Source of the DNA: Microbacterium horticulturae
GTDB taxonomy: Bacteria; Actinomycetota; Actinomycetes; Actinomycetales; Microbacteriaceae
Direction of reading: 5' to 3'
DNA length: 64,000 nt
NCBI RefSeq assembly: GCF_029094505.1
Contig: NZ_CP119108.1
Span: forward strand, 3,348,001 to 3,412,000
The translations under genes and the position numbers were made by a program. Below, piece after piece: positions 1 through 9,165 of this stretch. Under the pieces are notes generated by a model. The model saw only the letters and a list, made by a program, of their open reading frames with translations. It was not told where the DNA came from and did not search any database. The number at the start of each line of letters is the position of its first letter. Within the stretch, counting starts at the first letter, position 1.

Positions 1-82
1 CGTCGTCGATCAGATTGAGCGTGCCGATCTCGTCTTCGGCACCCCAACGCCCCCAGTTGCTCGGCAGACCGGCCTCGTTCAC
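1..82 (-). CDS. Cyclase family protein, N-terminal part (runs off window)
   Basis: Only the first 27 codons lie in the window. Starting from GTG at 82, the frame reads VNEAGLPSNWGRWGAEDEIG and continues TLNLIDD. This resembles the N-terminus of the cyclase/kynurenine-formamidase-like family (PF04199), whose members often begin with LPSNWGRWG-DDEIGTLN. The GTG start overlaps the TGA of the monooxygenase as GTGA, so the two are probably translationally coupled in one operon. The family contains metal-dependent hydrolases acting on cyclic or amide compounds. Its place after a ring hydroxylase would fit a later step in the same aromatic pathway, but that is inference. The frame is also open upstream of GTG 82, so an earlier start is possible. 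Confidence 0.7.
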   Translation of the reverse strand, partial: MNEAGLPSNWGRWGAEDEIGTLNLIDD

Positions 83-1674
83 GCGTCCACCGTTCTGGTA
101 CGCAGGCCCGTCCGCGTCTGGCCGTGCACACCTGCCAGCACCTCGACGGCGGCGCGCAGCTGCTCCTCACCGGTGCCGCGGGCGCTGACGTATCCGTCGG
201 GCCGTAGGAGGATCCAGTCGCCGGCCCGGGCAGCAAGGGTCTCGTGGACGCAGCCGTCGAGGTCCCGCACCGCCGCATCCTGGCGGCGGCTGATCGTCAC
301 CTCGTCCACCCACGCGGGCATCGCGGCGTTGACCGCGTCGATCCCACCGCCGGCGAAGACGAGAAGGTGCCAGCCCGGGTTCCGCAGCGCCGCGCGCAAC
401 ATCGTCCAGCCGGGCGATTGGGCGTCTTCAGCAGAGACCTGAGTGAGCCGCTCGCCGGGTCGAGGCCCTTGGGCGGTTCCGCCGGCCGGCACGGTGAGCG
501 GGCTGTCGGGGTAGCCGATCGTCAGGCCCGACATGTTGCGGATCAGCTGACGCGCGAAATCGCGATCCGTCTCGCGCACGTCGACGTCATCACCGTCCGC
601 GGGCACCATGGCGTTCTCCATGACCTCGCTCGTCGAGGAGAGCAGAGCGCGGCCGATGGGTACGCGTTCGGCGTCGTAGGTGCTGAGCAACTCGGGATCG
701 GCGTCACCCCGGATGACCATGGCGAGTTTCCAGGCCAGGTTGTACGCGTCTTGGATGCCGGTGTTCAGGCCCTGTCCGGATGCCGGGGAGTGCACGTGCG
801 CCGCGTCGCCGGAGACGAAGCAGCGTCCGACGTGCATCGCCGGTACGGCCCGCTGCTGGATGGTGAACTTCGATGTCCAGCTGGGACGCTCGACGATGGT
901 CTGGTCTCCCAACGCCCGAGAGAGCTTCTCGGAGAATTGCCGGGCGATCTGGTCGGGGCGGTCAGGATCGCCCTCGCCCTTGGTGTCCAGCAGCCGCCAC
1001 TTGCCCGGTTCGGGGAAGGGGAACAGCATGAGCGCGCCGTCACCGGGGAACAGCCAGTGCACGCCGTCGCGGTCGAGGTCGGTGTGCACTATGGCGTCGG
1101 CGATCAGCCAGGTGTGGGCAGGTTCGCCCTCCAACCGCAGCCCGAGCGACTTGCGAATGGTCGAGTGTCCGCCGTCGCAGCCCCACAGGTATTGCGTGCG
1201 CACCGTCTCACGCACGCCACCGCCCGAGTCGCCGTCCCCACACAGCACGGCCGTGACGCCCTCGTCGTCTTGCTCGAACGACTCCAGTCTCGTGCTCCAT
1301 TCCACGGCGACATCGGCTGCCGCGGCGTCCGCTCGAAGCACGCGCTCGATGATGACCTGATCGATGTTGAACATGAACGGGAATCGCGTCGGCAACCCGT
1401 CGAAACGGAAATCGACCCGATTCGCGGGACCACCCTGGTGGCGTATGAACGCGTTGACCCGCGTTCCGTGGGGAGCGATTTCGCCGAGCAGCCCGAGCTG
1501 GTCGTAGATCTCGAGACTGCGGGCGTGCGCGCCCAGTGCTCGACTCGTCGTCGCGGGGCCGGCTGCGGCATCCACCAGCCGAACCTTCACCCCCGACCGG
1601 GCCAGGAGCGACGCGGCCATCAGACCGACCGGACCGGCCCCCACCACGAGGACATCCTCATCGAAAGTCGTCAT
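79..1674 (-). CDS. FAD-dependent aromatic-ring monooxygenase (PheA/TfdB type)
   Basis: The 531-residue product is a class A flavoprotein monooxygenase (FAD_binding_3). The N-terminal Rossmann motif GAGPVGLMAA lies near residues 12-21, the DG motif WGCDGGHSTIRKSLG near 165-180, and the GD motif CFVSGDAAHVHSPASGQGLN near 287-306. A thioredoxin-like C-terminal region typical of phenol hydroxylase relatives follows. Such enzymes use NAD(P)H and O2 to hydroxylate phenolic substrates; some relatives act on polyketides or rifampicin, so the substrate is not defined. The ATG at 1674 has a strong ribosome site (GGAGGTGCGAAGG). It is divergent from the MarR gene at 1741 with a 66-bp gap, so substrate-responsive control by that regulator is likely. 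The cyclase gene overlaps its 3' end. Confidence 0.9.
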   Translation of the reverse strand: MTTFDEDVLVVGAGPVGLMAASLLARSGVKVRLVDAAAGPATTSRALGAHARSLEIYDQLGLLGEIAPHGTRVNAFIRHQGGPANRVDFRFDGLPTRFPFMFNIDQVIIERVLRADAAAADVAVEWSTRLESFEQDDEGVTAVLCGDGDSGGGVRETVRTQYLWGCDGGHSTIRKSLGLRLEGEPAHTWLIADAIVHTDLDRDGVHWLFPGDGALMLFPFPEPGKWRLLDTKGEGDPDRPDQIARQFSEKLSRALGDQTIVERPSWTSKFTIQQRAVPAMHVGRCFVSGDAAHVHSPASGQGLNTGIQDAYNLAWKLAMVIRGDADPELLSTYDAERVPIGRALLSSTSEVMENAMVPADGDDVDVRETDRDFARQLIRNMSGLTIGYPDSPLTVPAGGTAQGPRPGERLTQVSAEDAQSPGWTMLRAALRNPGWHLLVFAGGGIDAVNAAMPAWVDEVTISRRQDAAVRDLDGCVHETLAARAGDWILLRPDGYVSARGTGEEQLRAAVEVLAGVHGQTRTGLRTRTVDA

Positions 1675-1688
1675 CCCTTCGCACCTCC

Positions 1689-1709
1689 AGTGTTAGCTAT
1701 ACTGACACT
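1689..1709. promoter_or_regulatory. Palindromic operator candidate in the monooxygenase/MarR divergent promoter
   Basis: The 66-bp divergent gap contains AGTGTTAGCTATACTGACACT. The outer arms AGTGT/ACACT are perfect and the inner AG/CT also pairs, giving 7 of 10 matched positions around a central A. The size and placement suit a MarR dimer repressing both directions. It is seen directly, but its use by this MarR protein is inference. Confidence 0.55.
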
Positions 1710-1740
1710 GCAGAATACACCCGCGAAGGAGACGTGCACG

Positions 1741-2181
1741 ATGAGCGCTGAGTTGCAGCCCGACGCCGACCTGCCCCTGCTTGCGCTTCTGCACCGAGCG
1801 GCACGCTGGTTCGGCGACGAGTTCCTGGCGCGGTTGGCGGCAGCCGGCGTCGACCCGATCACACCGGCCCACGCGACCGTGCTCAGTCATCTCGACGCAG
1901 ACACGGCGCTGAGCATCTCTGAGCTGGCGCGCAGGGCGGATGTGACGCGGCAGACCATGCACCGTTCCGTCACCCAGCTCATCGATGAGGGTCTGCTGCG
2001 CAGCGCGCCGGGTCCGGGCTTCCCGCGCAGCACCCTGGTCAGCCTGACCAGTGCCGGCGTCCGGCGCCGGCACGTCGCCCTCGGGATTCTCCACGACCTC
2101 GAGGACGAATTGGGCGGGCGGCTCGGAACGGAGACGGTGACCGAATTGCGCAGCACCCTCAGCCAGGTGCAGCCCGGCTGA
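1741..2181 (+). CDS. MarR-family transcriptional regulator
   Basis: The 146-residue protein has the MarR layout: an N-terminal helix pair, then a winged helix whose recognition region reads ISELARRADVTRQTMHRSVT (about residues 59-78), a wing, and C-terminal dimerisation helices. ATG 1741 was chosen because GAAGGAG precedes it by 10 nt and all homology starts there, although the frame is open for 1.5 kb upstream on the antisense of the monooxygenase. MarR proteins usually repress a divergent gene and release DNA on binding a phenolic ligand. The neighbouring ring monooxygenase makes it a plausible sensor of that enzyme's substrate. Confidence 0.9.
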   Translation: MSAELQPDADLPLLALLHRAARWFGDEFLARLAAAGVDPITPAHATVLSHLDADTALSISELARRADVTRQTMHRSVTQLIDEGLLRSAPGPGFPRSTLVSLTSAGVRRRHVALGILHDLEDELGGRLGTETVTELRSTLSQVQPG

Positions 2182-2262
2182 CGACCGAAGGTCCACGCGA
2201 CCCACTGATCTCGAGAGCACGCCGGCGCGCAGCATCCCGTCCCAAAGGACGGCACGTCATCG

Positions 2263-2877
2263 TCATTCGGCCGCTTCGCGCCGCACCCGGCGCAGCCCGA
2301 TCATCCCCGCGACGGCGGCGAACGGCTTCAGCCAGGTCAGCTCGCCGAAGCGGTACTCGCGACCGCGCACGAGTCGTGCGGCGAGGTCGGGACGCAGCAT
2401 CCTGAGGTACGTCCGCCCCCTCAGCGCGTGCAGCGGGTCGGACACGACCTTGATGACATCGGCGTTCTCGATCATCGGGATCGCGTTGCGGATGTTCTCT
2501 TCGGTCGTCCCGCTCGCCCGCTCGCGCAGCAGCCGGCCGGCGTAGCCCCGAGCGTCGCGCGCGTAGCGTGCCATGACGTCGGCCTCGGGGTCGTCGCCCT
2601 CGACCGCTCCTCCGCAGACGACGAGCACGGCATCTGGCCCATCGAGTGACCGGATGCCGGCACGCACGCGATACCGATTGACGAGGTTCGCGCGGCGCCC
2701 CTTGTTGCCGAAGCCGAGCACGACGACCGCTTCGCTGCGCGGGTGCGGCACACCCGGCCCGAGTTCGCGCCGACTCGCCCGCCAGTTCAGGTACTCGCCC
2801 CAGGCGAGCACGCCGCCGAGCACCCCCAGCGGGATCGCGATCAGTCGGGCGCGCACGAGACCAGCGTAGGCGCGCAT
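2263..2877 (-). CDS. YdcF/SanA-like DUF218 protein
   Basis: The 204-residue product has one N-terminal hydrophobic helix (about residues 10-28) followed by a DUF218 domain with AVVVLGFGNKGRR, VVCGGAVEGDDPEADVMA and a central SGTTEENIRNA segment. This is the acidic/Asn region typical of the family, which has been linked to envelope or membrane integrity functions (YdcF, SanA). The exact reaction is unknown. ATG 2877 was preferred because an earlier in-frame ATG at 2928 would run through an inverted repeat and add a low-complexity arm. The gene is convergent with MarR and stands alone. Confidence 0.75.
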   Translation of the reverse strand: MRAYAGLVRARLIAIPLGVLGGVLAWGEYLNWRASRRELGPGVPHPRSEAVVVLGFGNKGRRANLVNRYRVRAGIRSLDGPDAVLVVCGGAVEGDDPEADVMARYARDARGYAGRLLRERASGTTEENIRNAIPMIENADVIKVVSDPLHALRGRTYLRMLRPDLAARLVRGREYRFGELTWLKPFAAVAGMIGLRRVRREAAE

Positions 2878-2886
2878 GCACCGTCC

Positions 2887-2964
2887 GTTGAGCGAGGAGC
2901 GAAGCGACGAGTCGACATGACGCCGCACCGGGGCAGACGTTTCGACTCGCTTCGCTCGCTCAAC
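2887..2964. repeat. Inverted repeat GTTGAGCGAGG.../...CGCTCGCTCAAC
   Basis: The left arm from 2887 begins GTTGAGCGAGGAGCGAAGCG. It is complementary to the right arm TCGACTCGCTTCGCTCGCTCAAC ending at 2964, with one small indel. The spacer is about 25 bp. It lies between ilvD (3000, minus strand) and the YdcF gene, and could act as the ilvD terminator. I believe repeats of this composition recur in related actinobacteria, but only one copy is seen here. Confidence 0.7.
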
Positions 2965-2999
2965 GAACGAGAATCAGTGCGAACGAGCGGCCGACCCGG

Positions 3000-4913
3000 T
3001 CAGGCGTTCGCGACGTCCTCCACGAGCGCGTCGTCGGCCGCGACCCGTGCCATGGCGCGCTCCACCGCATCGACGTCGCGCACGGCGCCCTTGTCGGCCG
3101 ACTGCGCCATCACGGCGTACGCGCGCAGCGCCGCCGACACCTCGCGCACGCGGGTGCGCGGCCGGTATCCGCCGGCCGCCAGCAGCGCGCGACGCCGGTC
3201 GGCGAGCACCTCGTCGGGCACCTCGAGCACGAGCGAGCGGCTCGGGATGTCGATCGAGACGGTGTCGCCGTCCTCGACCAGCGCGATCACCCCGCCCGAC
3301 GCGGCCTCGGGCGAGACGTGACCGATCGACAGGCCGCTGGTACCGCCCGAGAACCGGCCGTCGGTGATGAGCGCGCACTTCTTGCCCAGACCGCGGCCCT
3401 TCAAGAACGAGGTGGGGTACAGCATCTCCTGCATGCCCGGTCCGCCCTTGGGCCCCTCGTAGCGGATGACGACGACATCGCCCTCGCCCACCTGCTTGTT
3501 GAGGATCTTCTCGACCGCCTCTTCCTGCGACTCGCACACGACCGCAGGCCCAGAGAACGTCCAGATCGACGGGTCGACGCCGGCGGTCTTCACGACGGCG
3601 CCGTCGACGGCGATGTTGCCGCGCAGCACGCCGAGCCCGCCGTCGGCGGAGTACGCGTGTTCGACGTCGCGGATGCAGCCGCCCGCGGCATCCTCATCCA
3701 GCGCCAGCCACCGCTCCGACTGGCTGAACGCGGTCGACGACCGCTTGCCGCCGGGAGCGGCGAACCACACGTCGCGCGCCTCCTCGCTGACCGCGCCGCC
3801 GCGGATGTCCCACGCGTCGAGCCACTCGCCGAGCGACGGCGCGTGCACCGCGTGGACGTTCTCGTGCAGCAGCCCGCCACGGCGCAGCTCGCCGAGGATG
3901 GCCGGGATGCCGCCGGCCCGGTGCACATCCTCCATGTAATAGGTGCGATCGCCCGCGACGTTCGGCGCGACCTTCGCCAGGCACGGCACCCGGCGCGAGA
4001 CGGCGTCGATCTCGTCGAGCCCGTAGGCGACGCCGGCCTCGTGCGCCGCGGCGAGCAGGTGCAGGATCGTGTTGGTCGATCCACCCATCGCGATGTCGAG
4101 CGCCATGGCGTTGTCGAACGCCTCGGGGGTCGCGATGTTGCGCGGCAGCACCGAGTCGTCATCGTCGTCGTAGTACCTGTGCGCGATGTCGACGACCACG
4201 GAACCGGCCCGCTCATACAGCGCGCGACGGGCGGTGTGTGTGGCCAGCACCGACCCGTTGCCCGGCAGCGCGAGGCCCATGGCCTCGGTGAGGCAGTTCA
4301 TCGAGTTCGCGGTGAACATGCCCGAGCACGAGCCGCACGTGGGGCAGGCCGACTCTTCGATGCGCAGGATGTCGGCATCCGAGATGCTCTCGTTCACGGC
4401 CTCGCTGATCGCGTCGACGAGGTCGAGGGTGCGCACAGTGCCGTCCTGCAGCACGGCACGGCCCGACTCCATCGGGCCGCCCGAGACGAACACGGTCGGG
4501 ATGTTCAGACGCAACGCCGCCAGCAGCATGCCGGGCGTGATCTTGTCGCAGTTCGAGATGCACACGAGCGCATCGGCCTGGTGCGCGTTCGTCATGTACT
4601 CGACCGAGTCTGCGATGAGGTCACGGCTGGGCAGCGAGTAGAGCATGCCCGAGTGCCCCATCGCGATGCCGTCGTCGACGGCGATCGTGTTGAACTCGCG
4701 GGCGATGCCGCCGGCCTGCTTGATGGCCTCGCACACGATGCGGCCGACCGGCTGCAGGTGCGTGTGACCGGGGACGAACTCGGTGAAGCTGTTGGCCACA
4801 GCGATGATCGGCTTGCCGAAATCGCCGGCGTCGACGCCCGAGGCGCGCATGAGCGCGCGGGCGCCGGCCATGTTGCGGCCATGGGTGACAGTGCGGGAGC
4901 GGAGTACGGGCAT
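3000..4913 (-). CDS. ilvD: Dihydroxy-acid dehydratase
   Basis: The 637-residue enzyme dehydrates 2,3-dihydroxy-isovalerate and its ethyl homologue to the 2-oxoacids of valine and isoleucine synthesis. The N-terminus has [17 protein letters not shown], and the Fe-S cysteines sit in [13 protein letters not shown] and [19 protein letters not shown]. The C-terminal half carries [16 protein letters not shown] and [19 protein letters not shown]. Length and motifs match the full-size IlvD family. The ATG lacks a spaced Shine-Dalgarno, but CATAAT lies six bases before it, which suggests a leaderless transcript. It is a single-gene unit divergent from the MmyB-type regulator at 4991. The neighbourhood contains no other ilv gene. 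Confidence 0.97.
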   Translation of the reverse strand: MPVLRSRTVTHGRNMAGARALMRASGVDAGDFGKPIIAVANSFTEFVPGHTHLQPVGRIVCEAIKQAGGIAREFNTIAVDDGIAMGHSGMLYSLPSRDLIADSVEYMTNAHQADALVCISNCDKITPGMLLAALRLNIPTVFVSGGPMESGRAVLQDGTVRTLDLVDAISEAVNESISDADILRIEESACPTCGSCSGMFTANSMNCLTEAMGLALPGNGSVLATHTARRALYERAGSVVVDIAHRYYDDDDDSVLPRNIATPEAFDNAMALDIAMGGSTNTILHLLAAAHEAGVAYGLDEIDAVSRRVPCLAKVAPNVAGDRTYYMEDVHRAGGIPAILGELRRGGLLHENVHAVHAPSLGEWLDAWDIRGGAVSEEARDVWFAAPGGKRSSTAFSQSERWLALDEDAAGGCIRDVEHAYSADGGLGVLRGNIAVDGAVVKTAGVDPSIWTFSGPAVVCESQEEAVEKILNKQVGEGDVVVIRYEGPKGGPGMQEMLYPTSFLKGRGLGKKCALITDGRFSGGTSGLSIGHVSPEAASGGVIALVEDGDTVSIDIPSRSLVLEVPDEVLADRRRALLAAGGYRPRTRVREVSAALRAYAVMAQSADKGAVRDVDAVERAMARVAADDALVEDVANA

Positions 4914-4950
4914 TCCCTGATTATGGGGTGGTGGTGGGATGCCGCGGCAG

Positions 4951-4990
4951 ACGCCGCTGGTACTAGTGCTGACACCACTAGCCTGGTGTG
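4951..4990. promoter_or_regulatory. Divergent promoter with CTAGTG-N7-CACTAG palindrome
   Basis: Between ilvD and the regulator, CTAGTG and CACTAG flank a 7-bp spacer (about 4963-4981). TAGCCT at 4979-4984 is followed by six bases and ATG 4991, a leaderless layout. The palindrome overlaps this -10 element, so autoregulation is possible. The sequence is observed; the function is inferred. Confidence 0.45.
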
Positions 4991-5764
4991 ATGGTGGTCG
5001 ATCCGCGGCGTCGTGAACTAGGTGCGTTCCTGCGTTCGCGCCGCGAACGGCTCGACCGCACAGCGCTCGGCCTGCCGCCGGGCACGCGCGGACGAACCAC
5101 GGGGCTGCGCCGCGAAGAGGTCAGTGTCGACTCGGGGGTGAGCATCACCTGGTACACGTGGCTCGAGCAGGGCCGCGACATCCACCCCTCCCGCCAGGTG
5201 CTGCTCGCGGTCGCCGATGCCCTGCGGCTCACCGAAGCCGAACGACGCTACGTGCTCGATCTCGCCGGCTACGCCCCGCCACGCCCGGCGCGGGTCGAAG
5301 AGGCGCCGGCACACGTGCAGCGGCTCATGGACGCCCTCCCCCATCCGGCCTATGCGCTCGCGCCCGACTGGGGCATGGCCGGATGGAACGCGGCGTATGA
5401 GCGGCTGTATCCGCCGATCGCCGACGTCGCCCGCGGCGAGCGCAACCTGCTGTGGCTCGTGTTCACCGACCCGTACGTGCGGCAGTTGCTGGATGACTGG
5501 GATGTCACCAGCCGGTGCTTTCTCGCCGAGTTCCGCGCCGAGGTGGCCCGGTCGCCCGGGCCGCATGTGGCGCAGCTCGTGCAGGCGCTCGTCGAGGCGA
5601 GCCCGGAGTTCCGTGCCGGGTGGGAGTCGTACGACATCGGCGGCTTCGAGTCCCGCGAGCGCGTGTTCCACCTGCCCGACGGCCGGGCCGCGACGTTCGA
5701 GCACCATCAGCTGCGCCCGTCCGACCGCCCCGACCTGCAGGTCGTGCTCTACACGCCGGTGTAG
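4991..5764 (+). CDS. XRE-family regulator with MmyB-like ligand-binding domain
   Basis: The 257-residue protein starts with an HTH_31/XRE domain ([47 protein letters not shown]). It continues into an MmyB-LBD (PF17765) with the hallmark [20 protein letters not shown] and a C-terminal [20 protein letters not shown]. MmyB-type regulators often control a nearby oxidoreductase and may bind a hydrophobic ligand such as a fatty acid. ATG 4991 is chosen; GTG 4988 in the same frame is the alternative. No oxidoreductase is adjacent, so its target is unclear. A second member of the family lies at 23716-24552. Confidence 0.88.
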   Translation: MVVDPRRRELGAFLRSRRERLDRTALGLPPGTRGRTTGLRREEVSVDSGVSITWYTWLEQGRDIHPSRQVLLAVADALRLTEAERRYVLDLAGYAPPRPARVEEAPAHVQRLMDALPHPAYALAPDWGMAGWNAAYERLYPPIADVARGERNLLWLVFTDPYVRQLLDDWDVTSRCFLAEFRAEVARSPGPHVAQLVQALVEASPEFRAGWESYDIGGFESRERVFHLPDGRAATFEHHQLRPSDRPDLQVVLYTPV

Positions 5765-5777
5765 CCCGGAGACAGGC

Positions 5778-7655
5778 TCAGCGGGCCGCGGTCAGGAACT
5801 CCTTCGCGATGGGGCCCGCGGTGTCGGCACCGCTGCTGCCCGTGTCGACGAAGACGGCCACCGCAAGGTCGTCTTGGGCCGCGACCATCCACGCGTGGAC
5901 CTCGGACTTTCCGTCCTGCGTGAACTCGGCGGTGCCGGTCTTCGCGATGACGGGCGTGCCGGGCACGTCTTTCAAAACGACGGCGGTGCCGTCTACGACC
6001 GGCTGCCGGAAGATCGTCTTCAGCTGCCGGGCCTCCTCGGTGCTCAGGGGCGTCACGGAGTCGGGCACCTTTCCCTGCTGCGAGGGGAACAGCGTCGGAA
6101 CGACGGTGTGGCCGGCCTGGATCGATGCGATGCCGGCGGCCATGGCCACGGGCGAGGCGAGCACCTTGCCCTGGCCGATCACGTCGGCGGCGGCCTCGGT
6201 GACAGACCCGGCCTCGGGGATCTGACCCGGAAAACTGTCGACGCCCGGAACGTCCGCAATGCCGAATCCCAGGCTCTGGGCGGCGTCGGTGACGTCGCCG
6301 ATCTTGTTGCGAGCGTTGATCATCGCGGTGTTGCACGACTGGGCGATCGCCGTCTTCAGCGGGATCTTTCCGGTTGCGGACGAGGGATACCAGGAGTCGT
6401 TCACGAACTTGTAGCCGTCGACGACGGCCTCGTCGGTGCAGTCGACCTTCGAGTCGGGGGTCAATCCGGCGCGAAGGAGTGCGAGCGTGTCGAACATCTT
6501 GAACGTCGACCCGGGCGGCACCTGCCCGTTCATCGCCGCGTTGAACGCGCCCGTTCCCGGACCGTTGGCCGCCGCCAGGATCGCTCCGTCGCTCGGGCGA
6601 ATCGCCACCAGGGCGCTGGCGGGACCGATGTCTTTCAGCGCTGACTCGGCGATGGTCTGCAGGTGTTCGTCCAGGGTCGTCTGCAGCGGCTCTCCGGGCT
6701 TCGGCTCTGCCGTGAAGAGCGTGGTCGGGTCTCCGGCCTGCGGCACCCGGCTGATCTGCACGCCCACCGTTCCCCTCAAGCGCTCGTCGTAGCGCTGCTC
6801 CAGTCCGCTGAGCCCGACCGTGTCGGTCGCCTCGTACTTACCGGGGTTCTTCTCCATGATCTCTGCGGTGACCGGGCCGACCGCGCCGAGCAGTGGACTC
6901 GCGAACCCCCGGTACGGCCCGAGCTGCATCGAACCCGGCATCGCAAGCACACCGGTGATGTCGGTTGCATGGGCCGCCCCCGACGGGACGTCGGCCTCGC
7001 GATAGGTGATCGCCTGCACGAATTGCTTCTCGCCACCCGATTTCACCCGCCCCACGAAGTCGTCGGCGTCGACTCCGACGAGCGGCGCCAGTTCGCGCGC
7101 CGATGCGAGCGCTTGGTCCAGCGTGATGTGGCTCTTGTCGATGCCGTAGGTCACAACCGGACGGCTCGTGATCAGCGCGTCGCCATCGCTGCCGAGGATG
7201 TCTGCGCGCGGAGGAGCCTGCGTCGTACGACGCAGCACGTCACCGGTGTGAAGGTCGGGCTGGACGATCGCCGGCGACCAGTCCACGTACCACTCGCCGT
7301 CCTTCTTCGTCGTCTTCACCGTGGTCGTGTAGGTCCACTTCTGTGCACCGGCCGGCCAGCTCCAGTGGGCAACGGCGGTGCCGCGGTCGTCTTCGATGTC
7401 GGGGGCGTCGATCTTCACCGTGGGCTTCATATCGCCCAGGCCCTTCACGATGCCGGAGTACTCCTCCTGCGCCTGCGACGCCGATGCGCCGCTCAGCCGC
7501 ACATGGCTGAAGTCTCCCGACACGAGCGCCTTGCGCAGTGCCGCCGTATCGGGCTCGTTCGTGGCGGTGCACGCGGAGAGCGAAGAGGCGAGAACACAGA
7601 GCGTCGCGGCCGCAGCGAGGCGCAACGTCCACCGGGACGGAGAAGAGATCGGCAC
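5778..7655 (-). CDS. Penicillin-binding transpeptidase lipoprotein (class B, MecA-N type)
   Basis: The 625-residue protein is exported as a lipoprotein (lipobox LSAC, Cys about residue 29). An NTF2-like MecA_N domain, a PBP dimerisation domain and a transpeptidase domain follow. The three active-site motifs are intact: PPGSTFKM (SxxK), AQSCNTAM (SxN) and IAKTGTAEF (KTG). It should cross-link peptidoglycan outside the membrane. The same architecture occurs in low-affinity PBPs such as PBP2a, so reduced beta-lactam affinity is possible but not shown. The start is GTG 7655 with TAGATT six bases upstream, implying a leaderless mRNA. It is downstream of the fluC pair on the same strand with a 19-bp gap, possibly co-transcribed. 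Confidence 0.92.
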   Translation of the reverse strand: MPISSPSRWTLRLAAAATLCVLASSLSACTATNEPDTAALRKALVSGDFSHVRLSGASASQAQEEYSGIVKGLGDMKPTVKIDAPDIEDDRGTAVAHWSWPAGAQKWTYTTTVKTTKKDGEWYVDWSPAIVQPDLHTGDVLRRTTQAPPRADILGSDGDALITSRPVVTYGIDKSHITLDQALASARELAPLVGVDADDFVGRVKSGGEKQFVQAITYREADVPSGAAHATDITGVLAMPGSMQLGPYRGFASPLLGAVGPVTAEIMEKNPGKYEATDTVGLSGLEQRYDERLRGTVGVQISRVPQAGDPTTLFTAEPKPGEPLQTTLDEHLQTIAESALKDIGPASALVAIRPSDGAILAAANGPGTGAFNAAMNGQVPPGSTFKMFDTLALLRAGLTPDSKVDCTDEAVVDGYKFVNDSWYPSSATGKIPLKTAIAQSCNTAMINARNKIGDVTDAAQSLGFGIADVPGVDSFPGQIPEAGSVTEAAADVIGQGKVLASPVAMAAGIASIQAGHTVVPTLFPSQQGKVPDSVTPLSTEEARQLKTIFRQPVVDGTAVVLKDVPGTPVIAKTGTAEFTQDGKSEVHAWMVAAQDDLAVAVFVDTGSSGADTAGPIAKEFLTAAR

Positions 7656-7674
7656 CCTGGCAATCTATATGAGA

Positions 7675-8049
7675 TCAGGCGGCGAGCCCCCCGAGCCACA
7701 GGCCCAGCGCCGCCGCGGCGAGCGCGACCACCAGCATCCCGAATCCGTTTGCCACCGCGACGCGCCAGCGGCCTTCCTGCGCGAGACGCACGGTCTCGTA
7801 GCTCGCGGTCGAGAAGGTCGTGTAGCCGCCGAGCAGGCCGGTGCCCAGCACCACGGCCCACGGGCCCAGCCCTGCCGCCATGGCCGTGACGAAGCCGAGC
7901 ACGAGCGACCCCGACACGTTGATGACGGTCGTGCCGAGCGGGTACGGCACGCGCACCCGCTCCTTGATCACGCCGTCGAGCGTCATGCGGCACGCCGCGC
8001 CCACACCGCCGGCGAGCGCGACCGCCAGCGCAAGCCAGATGCCCGTCAC
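7675..8049 (-). CDS. fluC: Fluoride channel subunit FluC/CrcB (second gene of pair)
   Basis: The 124-residue, four-helix membrane protein has the FluC signature: GGVGAACRM at the N-terminus, TTVINVSGSLVLG in the second region and GGYTTFSTASYE in the third. It expels cytoplasmic fluoride by electrodiffusion as an antiparallel dimer. Its start overlaps the stop of the upstream paralogue by 4 nt (ATGA). Tandem pairs in Gram-positive bacteria may assemble as heterodimers, and that arrangement is expected here. I found no fluoride riboswitch in front of the pair. Confidence 0.95.
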   Translation of the reverse strand: MTGIWLALAVALAGGVGAACRMTLDGVIKERVRVPYPLGTTVINVSGSLVLGFVTAMAAGLGPWAVVLGTGLLGGYTTFSTASYETVRLAQEGRWRVAVANGFGMLVVALAAAALGLWLGGLAA

Positions 8050-8495
8050 GAGTCGGGATCCTCGACGCCACGTGCGCGCGTATCACGGGCCCCCAGGAGG
8101 ATGCCGGCGAGGGATGCCGCGGCTCCGACGAGGACGGTGGCGACGGCGTAGAGCACGCCGGGCCAGACGTCGCCGGTGACGAAGAGCCCGTCGGTGCCGA
8201 CGGCGAACGTCGAGTACGTCGTGAACCCGCCGAGCACGCCGGTGCCCGCGAACAGGCGCACGGCGCGGCGACGTCCGACGTCGGGACCGCGCCGGGCGAG
8301 TGCCGCCAGGAGCCAGCCCAAGAGGAAGGCACCCACGACGTTGATGAGCAGAATGGGCCACGGCATCCCACCCCACTCGGGCAGGGCGATCGACAGCAGG
8401 TAGCGTGCGAGCGTGCCGATGAAGCCGCCGGCGACCACGAGGCCGACCGACGACCAGCGCAGATGCAGGGGTCGCGTGTTCGCGGGCGATGTCAC
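8046..8495 (-). CDS. fluC: Fluoride channel subunit FluC/CrcB (first gene of pair)
   Basis: The 149-residue protein shows the same fold with GGFIGTLARYLL, PILLINVVGAFLLGW and GGFTTYSTFAVG. It has an extra hydrophilic N-terminal stretch of about 14 residues and a C-terminal tail DTRARGVEDPDS not seen in its partner. The divergence of the two copies suggests specialised halves of a heterodimeric channel, each possibly supplying one pore. The gene begins 4 bp after the universal stress protein stop, so Usp and both FluC genes probably form one transcript. Confidence 0.95.
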   Translation of the reverse strand: MTSPANTRPLHLRWSSVGLVVAGGFIGTLARYLLSIALPEWGGMPWPILLINVVGAFLLGWLLAALARRGPDVGRRRAVRLFAGTGVLGGFTTYSTFAVGTDGLFVTGDVWPGVLYAVATVLVGAAASLAGILLGARDTRARGVEDPDS

Positions 8496-8499
8496 GCGG

Positions 8500-8988
8500 T
8501 CACTCCCAGGGCAGCGGCTCGGAGCCTGCCACCGGCTTCAGCGGAACGACCAGCACCGGCCGATGCTGCCGATGCGCGAGGTGACTGGCCACCGACCCCT
8601 GGAAGAACTCACGCAGCGTCTCGCGCATGGTCGCCTCGCGGGTGCCGACGACGATGTATCGCGCATTCACCGCCTCGGCGAGCCGCCCGAGCGCGTGCCC
8701 GGGGTCGCCGGCCAGCTCGCGGCCGGTCCACTCCACCCCGCTGCCGGCGAGTACGTCGTCGATGTGTGCGGCCAGCGATGCGTCGAACTCGCCCTCGCGC
8801 TCGTCGGGCAGGTCGGGGTCGATCGAGCGGGTCACGGCCGTGCCGTCGAGCTGCTCGCCCACGGTGTATCGCTCGAGGTCGACGTGTGCGCAGACGAGAT
8901 CGGCGCCGAGGTCGTGTGCGAGGCGCGCGGCCTCGCGCAGGACGGCGTCGGGCAGGCCCTTCTGCACTCCGACGAGGATCGTTGCCAT
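8500..8988 (-). CDS. Universal stress protein (UspA family)
   Basis: The 162-residue single-domain Usp starts MATILVGVQKGLPD and ends with the nucleotide-binding signature VVGTREATMRETLREFFQGS. There the G-x2-G/T...G-S spacing is close to that of ATP-binding members. ATG 8988 was chosen because GCAGGAGGACACC gives an ideal ribosome site; an upstream in-frame ATG at 9039 lacks one. It is the first gene of a likely usp-fluC-fluC transcript, which suggests a link between ion stress and Usp, although Usp genes occur in many contexts. Confidence 0.9.
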   Translation of the reverse strand: MATILVGVQKGLPDAVLREAARLAHDLGADLVCAHVDLERYTVGEQLDGTAVTRSIDPDLPDEREGEFDASLAAHIDDVLAGSGVEWTGRELAGDPGHALGRLAEAVNARYIVVGTREATMRETLREFFQGSVASHLAHRQHRPVLVVPLKPVAGSEPLPWE

Positions 8989-9165
8989 GGTGTCCTCCTG
9001 CATCCGCGCTCCCGTCCCGTCGCCGAGCACGCCGTGCACGCGCGGCGTCTGCGACAGGGACCGTTGTCGGCGGCGCCGAGGTTGTTCGCGGTGAGCCCCA
9101 CCACCGCCTGGGTCCAGTGTGCCACACGCCGGGCCGCGTCATCCCGCCTTCCGTCCCCTCTGCCC

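Noticed and set aside
244..1740. Upstream extension of the MarR gene to 645 codons
   Set aside because: Residues before ATG 1741 are antisense to the monooxygenase, and a good ribosome site precedes 1741.
3318..4991. 557-codon open frame antisense to ilvD
   Set aside because: High G+C opens long antisense frames. The product is Arg/Asp/Val-rich without any family motif, and ilvD on the other strand is unmistakable.
8989..9165. Possible fluoride riboswitch before usp-fluC-fluC
   Set aside because: I looked for the GGNGATGG and CTGATGA-type core and did not find it.
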